A stretch of 64,000 nt of DNA from Streptomyces sp. CNH099 (GTDB lineage Bacteria; Actinomycetota; Actinomycetes; Streptomycetales; Streptomycetaceae). Made by a program: the position numbers and the translations under genes. Below are positions 34,606 to 44,201 of this stretch, one piece after another (position 1 is the first letter of the stretch; each line of letters opens with the position of its first letter). Under the pieces are notes generated by a model. That model was not told where the DNA came from. It made no database searches and worked only from the letters and a program-made list of their open reading frames with translations. The stretch covers positions 186,186 through 250,185 of the forward strand of contig AZWL01000009.1 in assembly GCA_000514715.1 (NCBI GenBank), in the 5' to 3' direction.

Positions 34606-36666
34606 GTGCGCGCTCGGCTCACGGTCCTGACCGCCGTCGCGGCGCTCTCGCTCGGCCTCCTCGCCCCCACCGCGGTCGCCGAGAGGACCGCGGGGGCCCC
34701 GGCGGCGGGCACGGGAGCGGACGGTCCGGCGGGCGGCGCCGGCCGCACCGGCTGCGACCCCATCGGCCCCGCGGAGTGCCTGCTGCCGTTCCCCAACGAC
34801 TGGTACACCGAGCGCGACCGCAGGACGGACACCGGCCGCCGGGTCGCCTTCGAGCCGGACGCCATGCCCGCCAACACCGCGGGCACCCGCATCGACCCCG
34901 CCGAGTGGAACCGCGGCGACGGCTTCTCGCCCGGCTCGATGATCCTCGCCCACGTACCCGGCATCGACCTCGCCGAGACCGGCGCCGCCCCGCTCACCGA
35001 CATCGGCGCCTCCCTCGACCGCGACGCGCCGATCGTGCTCCTCGACGCCGACACCGGCCGCCGCCACCCGTACTGGGCGGAGCTGGACGCGAACGCCACC
35101 GACCCCGCCCGCCGGGCCCTCATCGTCCGCCCCGCCCGCAACCTCGAAGAGGGCCACCGCTACGTCGTCGCGCTGCGCGGCCTGAAGGGCGCCGACGGCC
35201 GCGCCATCCCCGCCCCCGCCGCCTTCCGCCGCGTCAACGGCCCCGCGCTGCGCAAGGGCGACCCGCTGCACGAGCGCCGGCGCGAGCACCGCCAGGTGCG
35301 GCGCGACCTGGCCCGCGCCGGCATCCCGGCCAAGGGGCTCCACCTCGCCTGGGACTTCACCGTCGCCAGCGAGCGCAGCCTGAGCGAGCGGATGCTGCAC
35401 CTCCGCGACGACTCCTTCGCCGCCCTCGGCAGCGGCGTGCCCGAGCACCTCGTGTACGAGGTGACGGACCACCCCGCCGGCGCCCCCGTCGCCCGCACGG
35501 TCCGCGGCGTCTACAACGTCCCCAGCTACCTCGACGCCCCGGGCGGCCCGCCGGGCTCCGGCTTCCACCGCACCGGCGCCGGCAAGGACGCGCTGCCCGC
35601 CCGGCTGCCCGGCAACCGGCAGGTGGTGCCGTTCCAGTGCGAGATACCGCGCGCCGCCCTCGGCGGCCCGGGCGGGCGCGGCGAGGCGGCCCGGCCCGTG
35701 CTCTACGGCCACGGGCTCCTCGGCAACGAGACGCAGGTCGGCTCCCGCACGCAGCGCGAGCTGGCGGCCCGCGGCAACTTCGTCATGTGCGCCACGAAGT
35801 GGCAGGGCATGTCGGACGAGGACGTCCCCTTCGTGGCGAGCACGCTGCAGGACCTCGGCCGCTTCCCCGCGGTCGCCGACCGGCTGCAGCAGGGCGTGCT
35901 CAACACCCTCTGGCTCGGCCGTCTCATGCGGCACGCGGACGGGCTCGCCGCGCACGACGCCTTCCGCGGCGCCGGCGGCGCCCCGGCCGTCGACGTCCGC
36001 GCGCGCCTCGGCTACGTCGGCCACAGCCAGGGCGGGATCATGGGCGGCATGTACACCGCCGTGGCGCAGGACAGCACCCGCTCCGTGCTCGGCGTACCGG
36101 CGATGAACTACAGCACGCTGCTCAACCGCAGCGTCGACTTCGCGCCGTTCCAGCAGATCCTGGACCGCGCCTACCCCGACAGGCTGCGGCAGCAGCTCGG
36201 CTTCGCGCTCATGCAGATGCTCTGGGACCGGGGCGAGGCGAACGGCTACGCCCACCACATGACGGCCGACCCGCTGCCGCGCACGCCGCGCCACCGGGTG
36301 CTGATGCACGTCGCGTACGGCGACCACCAGGTCTCCCCCACCGCCGCCGAGGTGCAGGCGCGCACGGTCGGCGCCCGGATCCACACCCCCGCGGTGGCCG
36401 AGGGACGCAACCCCGACGTGGAGCCGTACTGGGAGATCCGGAAGCTGCGCTACCGCCACCCGTACGCCGGTTCCGGGATGGTCGTCTGGGACAGCGGCAG
36501 CCCGTACCAGCCGCTGACGAACACGCCGCCCGCGGAGGGCCGGGACCCGCACGGCGACCCGCGCGACTCGCCCGCGGCGCAGCGGCAGATGGCGGAGTTC
36601 CTGAACTCGGGCAGGATCGTGGACGTCTGCGGCCGCGCGCCGTGCACGGCGGAGCCGGCGGGGTGA
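34606..36666 (+). CDS. Secreted alpha/beta-hydrolase-like protein
   Basis: The 686-residue exported protein has a signal peptide (VRARLTVLTAVAALSLGLLA, cleavage near AVAE). The alpha/beta-hydrolase core lies in the middle: PVLYGHGLLGNETQV forms the oxyanion region at about residue 365 and YVGHSQGGIMGG the nucleophile elbow at about residue 470. An acid (TPRHRVLMHVAYGDHQV) and a His (GDHQVSP) follow. It lacks a recognisable lipase lid or polymer-binding domain, so substrate is open. GTG 34606 is preferred because GGAGG ends 5 nt upstream; GTG 34594 contains that site. A near-consensus promoter precedes it, so it is probably well expressed. Confidence 0.8.
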   Translation: MRARLTVLTAVAALSLGLLAPTAVAERTAGAPAAGTGADGPAGGAGRTGCDPIGPAECLLPFPNDWYTERDRRTDTGRRVAFEPDAMPANTAGTRIDPAEWNRGDGFSPGSMILAHVPGIDLAETGAAPLTDIGASLDRDAPIVLLDADTGRRHPYWAELDANATDPARRALIVRPARNLEEGHRYVVALRGLKGADGRAIPAPAAFRRVNGPALRKGDPLHERRREHRQVRRDLARAGIPAKGLHLAWDFTVASERSLSERMLHLRDDSFAALGSGVPEHLVYEVTDHPAGAPVARTVRGVYNVPSYLDAPGGPPGSGFHRTGAGKDALPARLPGNRQVVPFQCEIPRAALGGPGGRGEAARPVLYGHGLLGNETQVGSRTQRELAARGNFVMCATKWQGMSDEDVPFVASTLQDLGRFPAVADRLQQGVLNTLWLGRLMRHADGLAAHDAFRGAGGAPAVDVRARLGYVGHSQGGIMGGMYTAVAQDSTRSVLGVPAMNYSTLLNRSVDFAPFQQILDRAYPDRLRQQLGFALMQMLWDRGEANGYAHHMTADPLPRTPRHRVLMHVAYGDHQVSPTAAEVQARTVGARIHTPAVAEGRNPDVEPYWEIRKLRYRHPYAGSGMVVWDSGSPYQPLTNTPPAEGRDPHGDPRDSPAAQRQMAEFLNSGRIVDVCGRAPCTAEPAG

Positions 36667-36708
36667 GCCGCGGCGGGTGAGCGGGGACGGCCACCGTACG
36701 ATCGGCCC

Positions 36709-37413
36709 ATGACTTCGAGTGCGCAGAACACCCCGCCCGCCCGCAGGGACCCCTGGGAGCTGCCCGACGTCTCGGGCCTCGTCGTCGGCGTGCTGGGCGG
36801 CACCGGCGACCAGGGCCGGGGGCTGGCCTACCGGCTGGCGCGGGCCGGGCAGCGGGTCGTCGTCGGGTCCCGGAAGGCGGAGCGGGCGGAGGCGGCGGCG
36901 GCCGAGCTGGGGAACGGCGTCGAGGGCGCCGGCAACGCGGAGTGCGCGCGGCGCGGCGACGTGGTGATCGTCGCGGTGCCGTGGGACGGGCACGAGGCGA
37001 CGGTGACCGCGCTGCGCGCGGAGCTGGCGGGCAAGCTCGTCGTGGACTGCGTGAACCCGCTGGGCTTCGACAAGAAGGGCGCGTACCCGATCCGCCCCGC
37101 CGAGGGCAGCGCGGCCGAGCAGGCCGCGGCGCTGCTGCCGGAGTCGCGGGTCGCGGCGGCGTTCCACCACCTGTCGGCGGTGCTGCTGCAGGACCCGGAG
37201 GTGGAGCGGATCGAGACGGATGTGATGGTGCTCGGCGAGTCCCGGGAGGACACGGACGTCGTGCAGGCGCTGGCCGGGCTGATCCCGGGCATGCGGGGCG
37301 TGTACGCGGGCCGGCTGCGCAACGCGCACCAGGTCGAGGCGATGGTGGCGAACCTGATCTCGGTGAACCGGCGCTACCGGGCGCACGCCGGGGTGCGGCT
37401 GACGGACGTCTGA
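36709..37413 (+). CDS. npdG: F420-dependent NADP reductase-type protein
   Basis: The 234-residue protein has an N-terminal Rossmann fold (VVGVLGGTGDQGRGLAYRLA, then VVVGSRKAERAE, the NADP-specifying Ser-Arg-Lys), DVVIVAVPWDGH and a C-terminal half with VAAAFHHLSAVLLQD. These match NADPH:F420 reductases (Fno/NpdG), which pass hydride between NADPH and coenzyme F420. Streptomycetes make F420. There is no Shine-Dalgarno sequence; TACGAT at 36697-36702 ends 6 nt before the ATG, suggesting a leaderless message. It starts 42 bp after the hydrolase gene. Confidence 0.88.
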   Translation: MTSSAQNTPPARRDPWELPDVSGLVVGVLGGTGDQGRGLAYRLARAGQRVVVGSRKAERAEAAAAELGNGVEGAGNAECARRGDVVIVAVPWDGHEATVTALRAELAGKLVVDCVNPLGFDKKGAYPIRPAEGSAAEQAAALLPESRVAAAFHHLSAVLLQDPEVERIETDVMVLGESREDTDVVQALAGLIPGMRGVYAGRLRNAHQVEAMVANLISVNRRYRAHAGVRLTDV

Positions 37414-37563
37414 CCCGCGGCCGGCGGCGCGGTACCGGCCTGACCGCCGCGGTGCCGGCGCGGGTCCGGCGTGTGGCCGGTGCGGGACGGGGCCGGTGCG
37501 GCGCGTGGCCGGCGGCGGGGCACAATGGATCCGCCCGCCGTACCCCCCGAGGAGCCCGCCCCG

Positions 37564-37797
37564 ATGCCGTCCGAGCCCCGCCAGCGCCCGCCCCTGATCG
37601 CCGGGCGGAACCAGCTCGCCGTCTTCACCGCCGTCGTGTGCGTGCTGTCGGTCGCCGCGGCGGTGGTGTCGTTCGCCAAGGGCTACTGGGTCGGGGTGAT
37701 CTGGGTGCTGCTGGCCGGGCTCTCGTCGAACATGACGTGGTTCTACGTGCGCCGCTCGCGGGCGGCGCGCGACCGGGAGCAGCGCCCGGCGGAGTAG
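37564..37797 (+). CDS. Small two-helix membrane protein
   Basis: The 77-residue protein has two hydrophobic segments (LAVFTAVVCVLSVAAAVVSF and WVGVIWVLLAGLSSNMTWF) joined by a short AKGY loop, then a basic tail. The N- and C-termini are basic and hydrophilic, which favours both in the cytoplasm. ATG 37564 has GAGGAG 9 nt upstream. No family function is known to me. Confidence 0.72.
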   Translation: MPSEPRQRPPLIAGRNQLAVFTAVVCVLSVAAAVVSFAKGYWVGVIWVLLAGLSSNMTWFYVRRSRAARDREQRPAE

Positions 37798-37839
37798 CGG
37801 CACGGGCCCCCAGCCGCCGTGGCCCGGCCGCCGCGGCGG

Positions 37840-38163
37840 TCAGGCCGCGCGGCGGCGGCCCCAGCCGAAGAAGTACGCGGCCGCGCCGAGCGACACGGCG
37901 AAGACGCCGCTCGCGGTCACGGCCGGCCAGACGTCGTCGCCGCGCACGGCGGGGGCGCCCGGGGACCCCATGGCGGGGGCGCGGCCGGGGTTCTTGCCGT
38001 CGCCGGCCGGGGGCGGCGCGTCCTCCTGGACGGGGACGGCGGCGCCGGCCCGCGCCGCGGCGGGCGGCTGCAGGGCCTCGGCGGGGGCGGCGACGGCCGC
38101 CCAGAGCAGCGGCGCGGCAAGGCCGGTGAGCAGCAGGCTGCGGCCGGGGTGTCCGGGGGACAT
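37840..38163 (-). CDS. Small exported membrane-anchored protein
   Basis: The 107-residue protein has an N-terminal signal (LLLTGLAAPLLWAAVAAPAE), a Pro/Ala/Gly-rich low-complexity middle and a C-terminal membrane helix (VWPAVTASGVFAVSLGAAAY) with a GRRRAA stop. The arrangement suggests a short extracytoplasmic stalk anchored at the C-terminus. ATG 38163 has GAGAGGAA about 9 nt upstream. It is convergent with the two-helix protein gene. Function is unknown. Confidence 0.68.
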   Translation of the reverse strand: MSPGHPGRSLLLTGLAAPLLWAAVAAPAEALQPPAAARAGAAVPVQEDAPPPAGDGKNPGRAPAMGSPGAPAVRGDDVWPAVTASGVFAVSLGAAAYFFGWGRRRAA

Positions 38164-38339
38164 GGGCGGGGTTCCTCTCCACGGGGCCGACGGGCGGTCG
38201 ACGGGGTGTCGTTCCGTCAGCGTCCGCGCGGCCCGGGCCGCCGCCGCGTCGGCACGACGGCGGGCACCCGCATGCAGTTAATAAGATCACCGCATCGGCG
38301 CATCGTCCGTGCGCCCCGGGTGCCCGCCGTCGGCGCCGC

Positions 38340-39221
38340 TCAGTGGAAGGTGTGCTCCGCGGCCGGGAACGCGGCCCCGCCGACGTCCTCCGCGAAGGCC
38401 TTCGCGGCGTCGCCGAGGGTCTGCCGCAGCTGCGCGTACTGCTTGACGAAGCGCGGCAGCTTCCCGCCGGTGAGCCCCGCCATGTCGGTCCAGACGAGCA
38501 CCTGCGCGTCGGTGTCGGGGCCGGCGCCGATGCCGATGACCGGGACCTGCAGCGAGCGGGTCACCTCGGCGGCCAGCTCCGCCGGCACCAGCTCCAGCAC
38601 CACCGCGAACGCCCCCGCCTCCTGGGCGGCCTTGGCGTCGCGCACCAGCCGGTGGGCGTCCTCGTCGGAGCGGCCCTGGACGCGGTAGCCCATGGCGTTG
38701 ACGGACTGCGGGGTGAGGCCGAGGTGCGCCATCACGGGGATGCCGGACTCCACCAGCAGCTCTGTCTGGGCCAGCGACCGCTCGCCGCCCTCCAGCTTCA
38801 CCGCGCCCACGCCGGCGTCCTTGACCAGCCGCGTCGCCGAGCGCAGCGCCTGGACGGGGCCTTCCTGGTACGAGCCGAAGGGCAGGTCGCCGACGACCAG
38901 GGCCCGCCGGGTGCCGCGGACCACGGCCGCGGAGAGGATGGTCATCTCGTCCAGCGTGACCGGCACGGTGGTGTCGTAGCCGAGGTGGACGTTGCCCATG
39001 GAGTCGCCGACCAGCAGGACGGGGATGCCGGCCTCGTCGAAGATGCCGGCGGTGGTCGAGTCGTACGCGGTCAGCATGGGCCACTTCTCGCCGCGCTGCT
39101 TGGCCGTGGCGAGGTCCCGGACGGTCACCCGGCGGCCGCGGCCGCCCCCGTCCCCGCCGTACAGCGCCGGGGCGGCGCCGGCGCCGCCGGAGGTGGTGCG
39201 GGCAGGCGAAACGTGCGTCAT
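38340..39221 (-). CDS. panB: 3-methyl-2-oxobutanoate hydroxymethyltransferase
   Basis: PanB makes ketopantoate from 2-oxoisovalerate and methylene-tetrahydrofolate, the first committed step toward pantothenate and coenzyme A. The 293-residue TIM-barrel enzyme has TAYDSTTAGIFDEAGIPVLL, VGDSMGNVHLGYDTT with the Mg-binding Asp, VGDLPFGSYQ, VKLEGG, VMAHLGLTPQSVN and VIGIGAGPDTDAQVLVWTD. An N-terminal Gly/Ala-rich extension of about 30 residues precedes the conserved fold. ATG 39221 has AAGGAG 8 nt upstream. Monocistronic here; panC and panD are not in the window. Confidence 0.97.
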   Translation of the reverse strand: MTHVSPARTTSGGAGAAPALYGGDGGGRGRRVTVRDLATAKQRGEKWPMLTAYDSTTAGIFDEAGIPVLLVGDSMGNVHLGYDTTVPVTLDEMTILSAAVVRGTRRALVVGDLPFGSYQEGPVQALRSATRLVKDAGVGAVKLEGGERSLAQTELLVESGIPVMAHLGLTPQSVNAMGYRVQGRSDEDAHRLVRDAKAAQEAGAFAVVLELVPAELAAEVTRSLQVPVIGIGAGPDTDAQVLVWTDMAGLTGGKLPRFVKQYAQLRQTLGDAAKAFAEDVGGAAFPAAEHTFH

Positions 39222-39449
39222 CGCAAACGCTCCTTCGTCATCTCGAGGCGCCCTGACGGCGTCCCCGGACCACTTCCATGCTGGCACGCCCGCGGGGCGA
39301 AGGACACCCCGTCCCGGGCACATGTGCGGAAGGTCGCACGCTCGCCCGCCGCACGCCCCTGACCTGCGGTGCGCCCCTTGACCGCGCCTTTGCCCGAGCT
39401 TTGTCGGCCGAAACGGCCGGGTCCCGGAATCGGCGCTAGCGTGGATTTC

Positions 39450-41015
39450 ATGGACACCCCGCACCAGGTCTCCCCGGCCGTCCACCGCCGCCGCTGGCTC
39501 ATCCTCGGGGTGCTCGTCTTCAGCCTGATCGTCGTCGTCCTCGACAACTCCATCCTCAACGTCGCGATGAAGACGATCGCCACCCCCGCGCCCACCGGCC
39601 TCGGCGCCAGCCAGAGCGAGCTGGAGTGGGCGATCGACGCGTACACGCTGGCCTTCGCGGGCCTGCTGTTCACCGCGGGCGTCCTCGGCGACCGGGTGGG
39701 GCGCAAGCGGGTGCTGCTGGGGGGCATGGTCGTCTTCGGCGTGGGCTCCGTGCTCGCCGCGTTCTCCGGCAGCCCGGGCGAGCTGATCGCCTTCCGCGCG
39801 CTGATGGGCCTGGGCGGCGCGTTCGTCATGCCCGCCACGCTGGCGATCATCGTGAACGTCTTCGAGCGCGACGAGCAGCCCCGGGCCATCGGCATCTGGG
39901 CCGGCTCCGTGGGCCTGGCCATCGCCATCGGGCCGATCACCGGCGGGCTGCTGCTCGAGCACTTCTGGTGGGGCTCGGTCTTCCTCGTCAACGTGCCGAT
40001 CATCAGCGTCGCGCTGATCGGCATGGTGCTGCTGGTCCCCGACTCCCGGGACCCGGCCCCCGGCCGGATCGACCCCACCGGCGTGCTGCTGTCCATCGCC
40101 GGCCTGGTGCTGATCGTCTACGGCGTGGTCCGCGGCGGCCAGCTCGCCGACTTCACCACGCCCGGGGTCTGGAGCACGATCGTCGGCGGCGCGGTCGTCC
40201 TCGGGCTCTTCGTCGCGTACGAGCGCCGCAGCCGGCACCCGGCGCTCGACATCGGCTGGTTCCGGAACCCGCGGTTCTCGGCCGCGGTCGCCGTCATCGG
40301 CCTGGTGTTCTTCGCGCTCATGGGCGTGACGTTCTTCATGGTCTTCTACATCCAGAGCGTGCGCGGCTTCTCGCCGCTGCAGTCCGGGATGCTCCTGCTG
40401 CCGCTGGCCGTCGCCCAGCTGATCTTCGCGCCGCGGTCCCGGCTGGTGGTCGACCGGTTCGGCGCCCGGGCGGTGTGCACGACGGCCATGCTGGCCATCG
40501 CCGCCGCCTTCGCCGCCTTCCTGCTGCTGGACGAGACGTCGCCGCTGTGGATCCTGGAGGCGCTGTTCTTCCTCATGGGCGCCGCGATGGCACACGTCAT
40601 GCCGCCGGCCACCGTGTCGATCATGCAGTCCCTGCCGCGCGAGAAGGCCGGCTCCGGCTCCGCGGTCAACAACACCTTCCGCCAGGTCGGCGGCGCCCTC
40701 GGAGTCGCGGTGCTGGGCTCGCTGATGTCCTCGGTCTACCGCGGCCGGCTGGAGCTGCCCGCGCGGGCGCCGCACGAGGCGGGCGAGTCCATCGAGGCCA
40801 CCCGCACCTTCGCGGAGCGCGCCGGGCCCGCCGGGAAGGAGCTGATGGTGCACGCGGACAGCGCGTTCATCACGGCGATGCACGTGACCTCGCTGGCGGC
40901 GGCGGGCACGGCGCTGCTGGGCGCGGTGGTGGCCGCGGCGTTCATGCCGGCGAAGACCCGGGGCCCGAAGGAGCCGGAGCGGGACCGGGAGCACGCGCCC
41001 GCGACGCGGAGGTAG
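39450..41015 (+). CDS. DHA2-family (EmrB/QacA-type) MFS drug:H+ antiporter
   Basis: The 521-residue membrane protein has about 14 helices. The first is [20 protein letters not shown] with the family's VxLD motif, and [16 protein letters not shown] is the cytoplasmic loop motif. Motif C appears as [16 protein letters not shown]. It is likely to export a hydrophobic compound by proton exchange; the substrate cannot be read. There is no TetR-type regulator next to it. ATG 39450 lacks a ribosome site, and TAGCGT at 39437-39442 ends 7 nt upstream, suggesting a leaderless transcript. It is divergent from panB across 228 bp. Confidence 0.9.
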   Translation: MDTPHQVSPAVHRRRWLILGVLVFSLIVVVLDNSILNVAMKTIATPAPTGLGASQSELEWAIDAYTLAFAGLLFTAGVLGDRVGRKRVLLGGMVVFGVGSVLAAFSGSPGELIAFRALMGLGGAFVMPATLAIIVNVFERDEQPRAIGIWAGSVGLAIAIGPITGGLLLEHFWWGSVFLVNVPIISVALIGMVLLVPDSRDPAPGRIDPTGVLLSIAGLVLIVYGVVRGGQLADFTTPGVWSTIVGGAVVLGLFVAYERRSRHPALDIGWFRNPRFSAAVAVIGLVFFALMGVTFFMVFYIQSVRGFSPLQSGMLLLPLAVAQLIFAPRSRLVVDRFGARAVCTTAMLAIAAAFAAFLLLDETSPLWILEALFFLMGAAMAHVMPPATVSIMQSLPREKAGSGSAVNNTFRQVGGALGVAVLGSLMSSVYRGRLELPARAPHEAGESIEATRTFAERAGPAGKELMVHADSAFITAMHVTSLAAAGTALLGAVVAAAFMPAKTRGPKEPERDREHAPATRR

Positions 41016-41197
41016 CACGCCGCCGGGGCCGTCGGCGGCGTGCGCGGCGGCGTGCGTTCACCTGACCGAAGACATGTCCCGGTTTCGCTACGGTGACCTT
41101 CCTGCCCGGCCCGTCCGCAACTCGCGGCGCCGTCCCGCTCGTCAGGTAAGTGGTAACGGGGGCAGACCGGCAGGTGCAGTGACGTGAGGAACAGCGC

Positions 41198-42238
41198 ATG
41201 ACGCACGTGGACATGGCGGAGACCGGGCGCGGCGGCACCGCGGCCACGCACGCGGCCGCCCCCGCGGAGTCACGCGCGGTGTACTGGCGCCGCCGGCTCC
41301 GCGAGGGCCTGGGCCCCGGCACCTGGCGCCGCGGCCTGGTGCTCGCCGCGCTCGCGCTGCTGGTCGGCTTCGTCATGCTGGGCCACTCGGCGATCCCGAA
41401 CCGGGTCGGCAACCTGGGCAGCCTGGTCGAGACGTTCCTGCCGTGGTTCGGGCTGGCCGTCCCGGTGCTGCTGGTGTGCGCGCTGTGGCGGCGGTCGCTG
41501 ACCGCGGTGTGCGCGCTGGTGCTGCCGGCGTTCGTCTGGTTCGACCTCTTCGGCGGGCTGCTCACCGACAAGTCGTCGGGCGGCGGCGACCTGACCGTCG
41601 TCAGCCACAACGTCGCCGAGGAGAACACCGACGCCGCCGGCACCGCCCGGCGGCTGGTGGAGTCCGGCGCGGACGTGCTCGCCCTGCAGGAGGTCACGCC
41701 GGACAACCGGGCGGCGTACGAGGACGGCCTGGCGGCGGAGTACCCGCACCACGAGGTGGCGGGCACCGTCGGGGTCTGGAGCAGGTACCCGCTGTCGGAC
41801 ACCCGGCCCGTGGACCTCCACATGGGCTGGACCCGGGCGCTGCGCACCACCGTCGCCACCGACCGCGGCCCGCTCGCGCTCTACACCGCCCACCTGCCGT
41901 CCGTACGGGTGAAGGCCGACGCCGGGTTCACGGCCAGCCGGCGCGACGCCAGCGCCGACGCGCTCGGCGAGGCCATCAAGGACGAGCCGGTCGAGCGCGT
42001 GCTGCTGCTCGGCGACCTCAACGGCACGATGAACGACCGGGCGCTGGCGAACATCACCTCGCAGATGCGCTCCGCGCAGGGCGCGGCCGGCTCCGGCTTC
42101 GGCTTCAGCTGGCCGGCCGGCTTCCCGATGGCGCGAATCGACCAGATCCTGCTGCGCGGTGTGGAACCGGTCAGCTCCGAGGTGCTGGCCGCGACGGGCA
42201 GCGACCACCGCCCCGTACGGGCCTCGGTGGACCTGTGA
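41198..42238 (+). CDS. Membrane-anchored endonuclease/exonuclease/phosphatase-family protein
   Basis: The 346-residue protein starts with about 45 basic residues and three membrane helices (about 47-70, 80-98 and 103-123). An EEP domain lies outside or at the membrane: LTVVSHNVAEENTDAAG, VLALQEVTP with the metal-binding Glu, LALYTAHLPS with a catalytic His, LLLGDLNGTMND and GSDHRPVRASV. These match the DNase I/sphingomyelinase-like fold, which cleaves phosphodiesters. Which substrate is unknown. ATG 41198 has GTGAGGA 8 nt upstream. It follows the MFS gene after 182 bp. Confidence 0.86.
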   Translation: MTHVDMAETGRGGTAATHAAAPAESRAVYWRRRLREGLGPGTWRRGLVLAALALLVGFVMLGHSAIPNRVGNLGSLVETFLPWFGLAVPVLLVCALWRRSLTAVCALVLPAFVWFDLFGGLLTDKSSGGGDLTVVSHNVAEENTDAAGTARRLVESGADVLALQEVTPDNRAAYEDGLAAEYPHHEVAGTVGVWSRYPLSDTRPVDLHMGWTRALRTTVATDRGPLALYTAHLPSVRVKADAGFTASRRDASADALGEAIKDEPVERVLLLGDLNGTMNDRALANITSQMRSAQGAAGSGFGFSWPAGFPMARIDQILLRGVEPVSSEVLAATGSDHRPVRASVDL

Positions 42239-42256
42239 GGCCCGCGCCCCGCCCCG

Positions 42257-44008
42257 CTAGACCCGCTCCCGCCAGCGGTTGGTGATCGGCAGCCGGCGGT
42301 CCTTGCCGAAGCCCTTCGGGGAGATCTTCGTGCCCGGCGGGTACTGGCGGCGCTTGTACTCCGCCGCGTCGACCATCCGCAGCACCCGCTCCACCAGCTC
42401 CGGCTCGTACCCCCGGGCGACGATCTCCGCGCCGCCGAGGTCGCGGTCGACGTACAGCTCCAGGATCGCGTCGAGCACGTCGTACTCGGGCAGCGAGTCG
42501 GTGTCGACCTGGTCCGGGCGCAGCTCGGCGCTGGGCGGCTTGGCGATGGAGTTCTCCGGGATCGGCGGGACCTCCCCGCGCCCGGCGGCGACCTCGTTGC
42601 GCCACTTCGCCAGCCGGAAGACGGCCGACTTGTAGACGTCCTTGATCGGGCCGTACGCGCCGACCGAGTCGCCGTAGAGCGTCGAGTAGCCCACGGCCAG
42701 CTCGCTCTTGTTGCCGGGGGCCAGGACCAGCGGGCCCTCCTGGTTGGAGACGGCCATCAGCAGCGTGCCGCGCAGCCGGGACTGCAGGTTCTCCTCGGCC
42801 AGTCCGGTCAGCCCCAGGGACGCCATGTAGGCGTCGAACATCGGGCCGATGGGGACGCTGCGCAGGTGCAGCCCGGTGCGGCGGGCGAGTTCTGCGGCGT
42901 CGTCGCGGGAGTGCTGGGAGGAGTAGCGCGAGGGCATGGAGACGCCGTACACGTGCTCCGCGCCGAGCGCGTCGCAGGCGACGGCGGCGACGAGGGAGGA
43001 GTCGATGCCGCCAGAGAGGCCGACGAGGACGGAGCCGAAGCCGTTCTTCGCCACGTACGCGCGCAGCCCGGTGACCAGCGCCGTGTACATCTCCTCCGCG
43101 TCGGAGAGCCGCCCGGCGACGGTCCCGGCGTACCGCCGCGGGTACGGCGCGACCGGCTCCGCCGACAGCGTCACGTGCTCGACGCGCAGACCATCATCGG
43201 CGAGGCCGGCCGGCGGCTCCGCGGGGGCGGCGGGCAGGTCCAGGTCGACGAGCAGGCACTCCTCGGTGAACTGCGCGGCGCGGGCGACGACCTCGCCGCG
43301 CTCGTCGACGACGATCGAGTCGCCGTCGTAGACCAGCTCGTCCTGGCCGCCGGTCATCGCGACGTACGCCGTGGTGCAGCCGGCCTCCTGGGCGCGCTTG
43401 CGGACCAGCTCCAGGCGGGTGTCGTCCTTGTTCAGCTCGTACGGGGAGGCGTTGACGGTGACGAGCAGCCCGGCGCCAACGGTCCGCGCCGAGGGCACCC
43501 GGCCGCCCTCCTGCCACAGGTCCTCGCAGATCGCCAGCGCGATGTCGACGCCGGCGACGCGGACGACGGGCATGGTGTCGCCGGGGACGAAGTAGCGGAA
43601 CTCGTCGAAGACGCCGTAGTTGGGCAGGTGGTGCTTGGCGAAGGTGAGGACCACCTCGCCGCGGTGCAGCACGGCCGCCGCGTCCTCGGGGGAGCCGGCG
43701 GGCAGCCCGTAGCGGTGGCGCTCGTCGCTGCGGTCCAGGTAGCCGACGAGGACGGGGGTGTCGCCCAGCCCCTCGGCGGCCAGCCGGCCGGCGAGCGCGT
43801 GCAGCGCGGCGCGGGACGCCTCGACGAAGGACGAGCGCAGCGCCAGGTCCTCGACGGGGTAGCCGGTGAGCACCATCTCGGGGAAGGCCACGAAGTGCGC
43901 GCCGCGGTCGGCCGCGTGCCGGGTGCGGCGGACGACGGCGTCGGCGTTGCCGGCGAGGTCGCCGACGGTGGCGTCGATCTGATTCAGCGCGAGGCGAAGT
44001 TGAGGCAC
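42257..44008 (-). CDS. nadE: Glutamine-dependent NAD+ synthetase
   Basis: This enzyme amidates nicotinic acid adenine dinucleotide with glutamine and ATP to give NAD+. The 583-residue protein has an N-terminal nitrilase-type glutaminase domain (Glu in FPEMVLTGY, Lys in KHHLPNYG, Cys in AICEDLWQ) and a C-terminal synthetase domain with the PP-loop VGLSGGIDSSLVAAVA. GVSMPSRYSS, NKSELAVGYSTLYGD and PPGTKISPKGFGKDRRLP follow. GTG 44008 is the only start giving PQLRLALNQIDATVGD. A GATAAAAT sequence just upstream is a possible -10. It is convergent with the EEP gene, 18 bp away. Confidence 0.96.
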   Translation of the reverse strand: MPQLRLALNQIDATVGDLAGNADAVVRRTRHAADRGAHFVAFPEMVLTGYPVEDLALRSSFVEASRAALHALAGRLAAEGLGDTPVLVGYLDRSDERHRYGLPAGSPEDAAAVLHRGEVVLTFAKHHLPNYGVFDEFRYFVPGDTMPVVRVAGVDIALAICEDLWQEGGRVPSARTVGAGLLVTVNASPYELNKDDTRLELVRKRAQEAGCTTAYVAMTGGQDELVYDGDSIVVDERGEVVARAAQFTEECLLVDLDLPAAPAEPPAGLADDGLRVEHVTLSAEPVAPYPRRYAGTVAGRLSDAEEMYTALVTGLRAYVAKNGFGSVLVGLSGGIDSSLVAAVACDALGAEHVYGVSMPSRYSSQHSRDDAAELARRTGLHLRSVPIGPMFDAYMASLGLTGLAEENLQSRLRGTLLMAVSNQEGPLVLAPGNKSELAVGYSTLYGDSVGAYGPIKDVYKSAVFRLAKWRNEVAAGRGEVPPIPENSIAKPPSAELRPDQVDTDSLPEYDVLDAILELYVDRDLGGAEIVARGYEPELVERVLRMVDAAEYKRRQYPPGTKISPKGFGKDRRLPITNRWRERV

Positions 44009-44201
44009 ACGGCCATTTTATCGTCTCTCTGACGCAATGTGGCGCCGGGGCCGGGCCGACCGCGTCACAGAAAGTTCGCCGAGATTTGTGATCCGGCCCA
44101 GTTCACCGGTCACGGGCGGGTGGGCATCGTGGCGCGGGCACCCCTTCGCCCGTATTCGCCCGTACGCAGCCCACCGACACCCGGACCGGGAGGACCCCCA
44201 C

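Noticed and set aside
34564..37803. A 1079-codon minus-strand frame over the hydrolase and F420 reductase genes
   Set aside because: Low-complexity shadow of two well-supported plus-strand genes.
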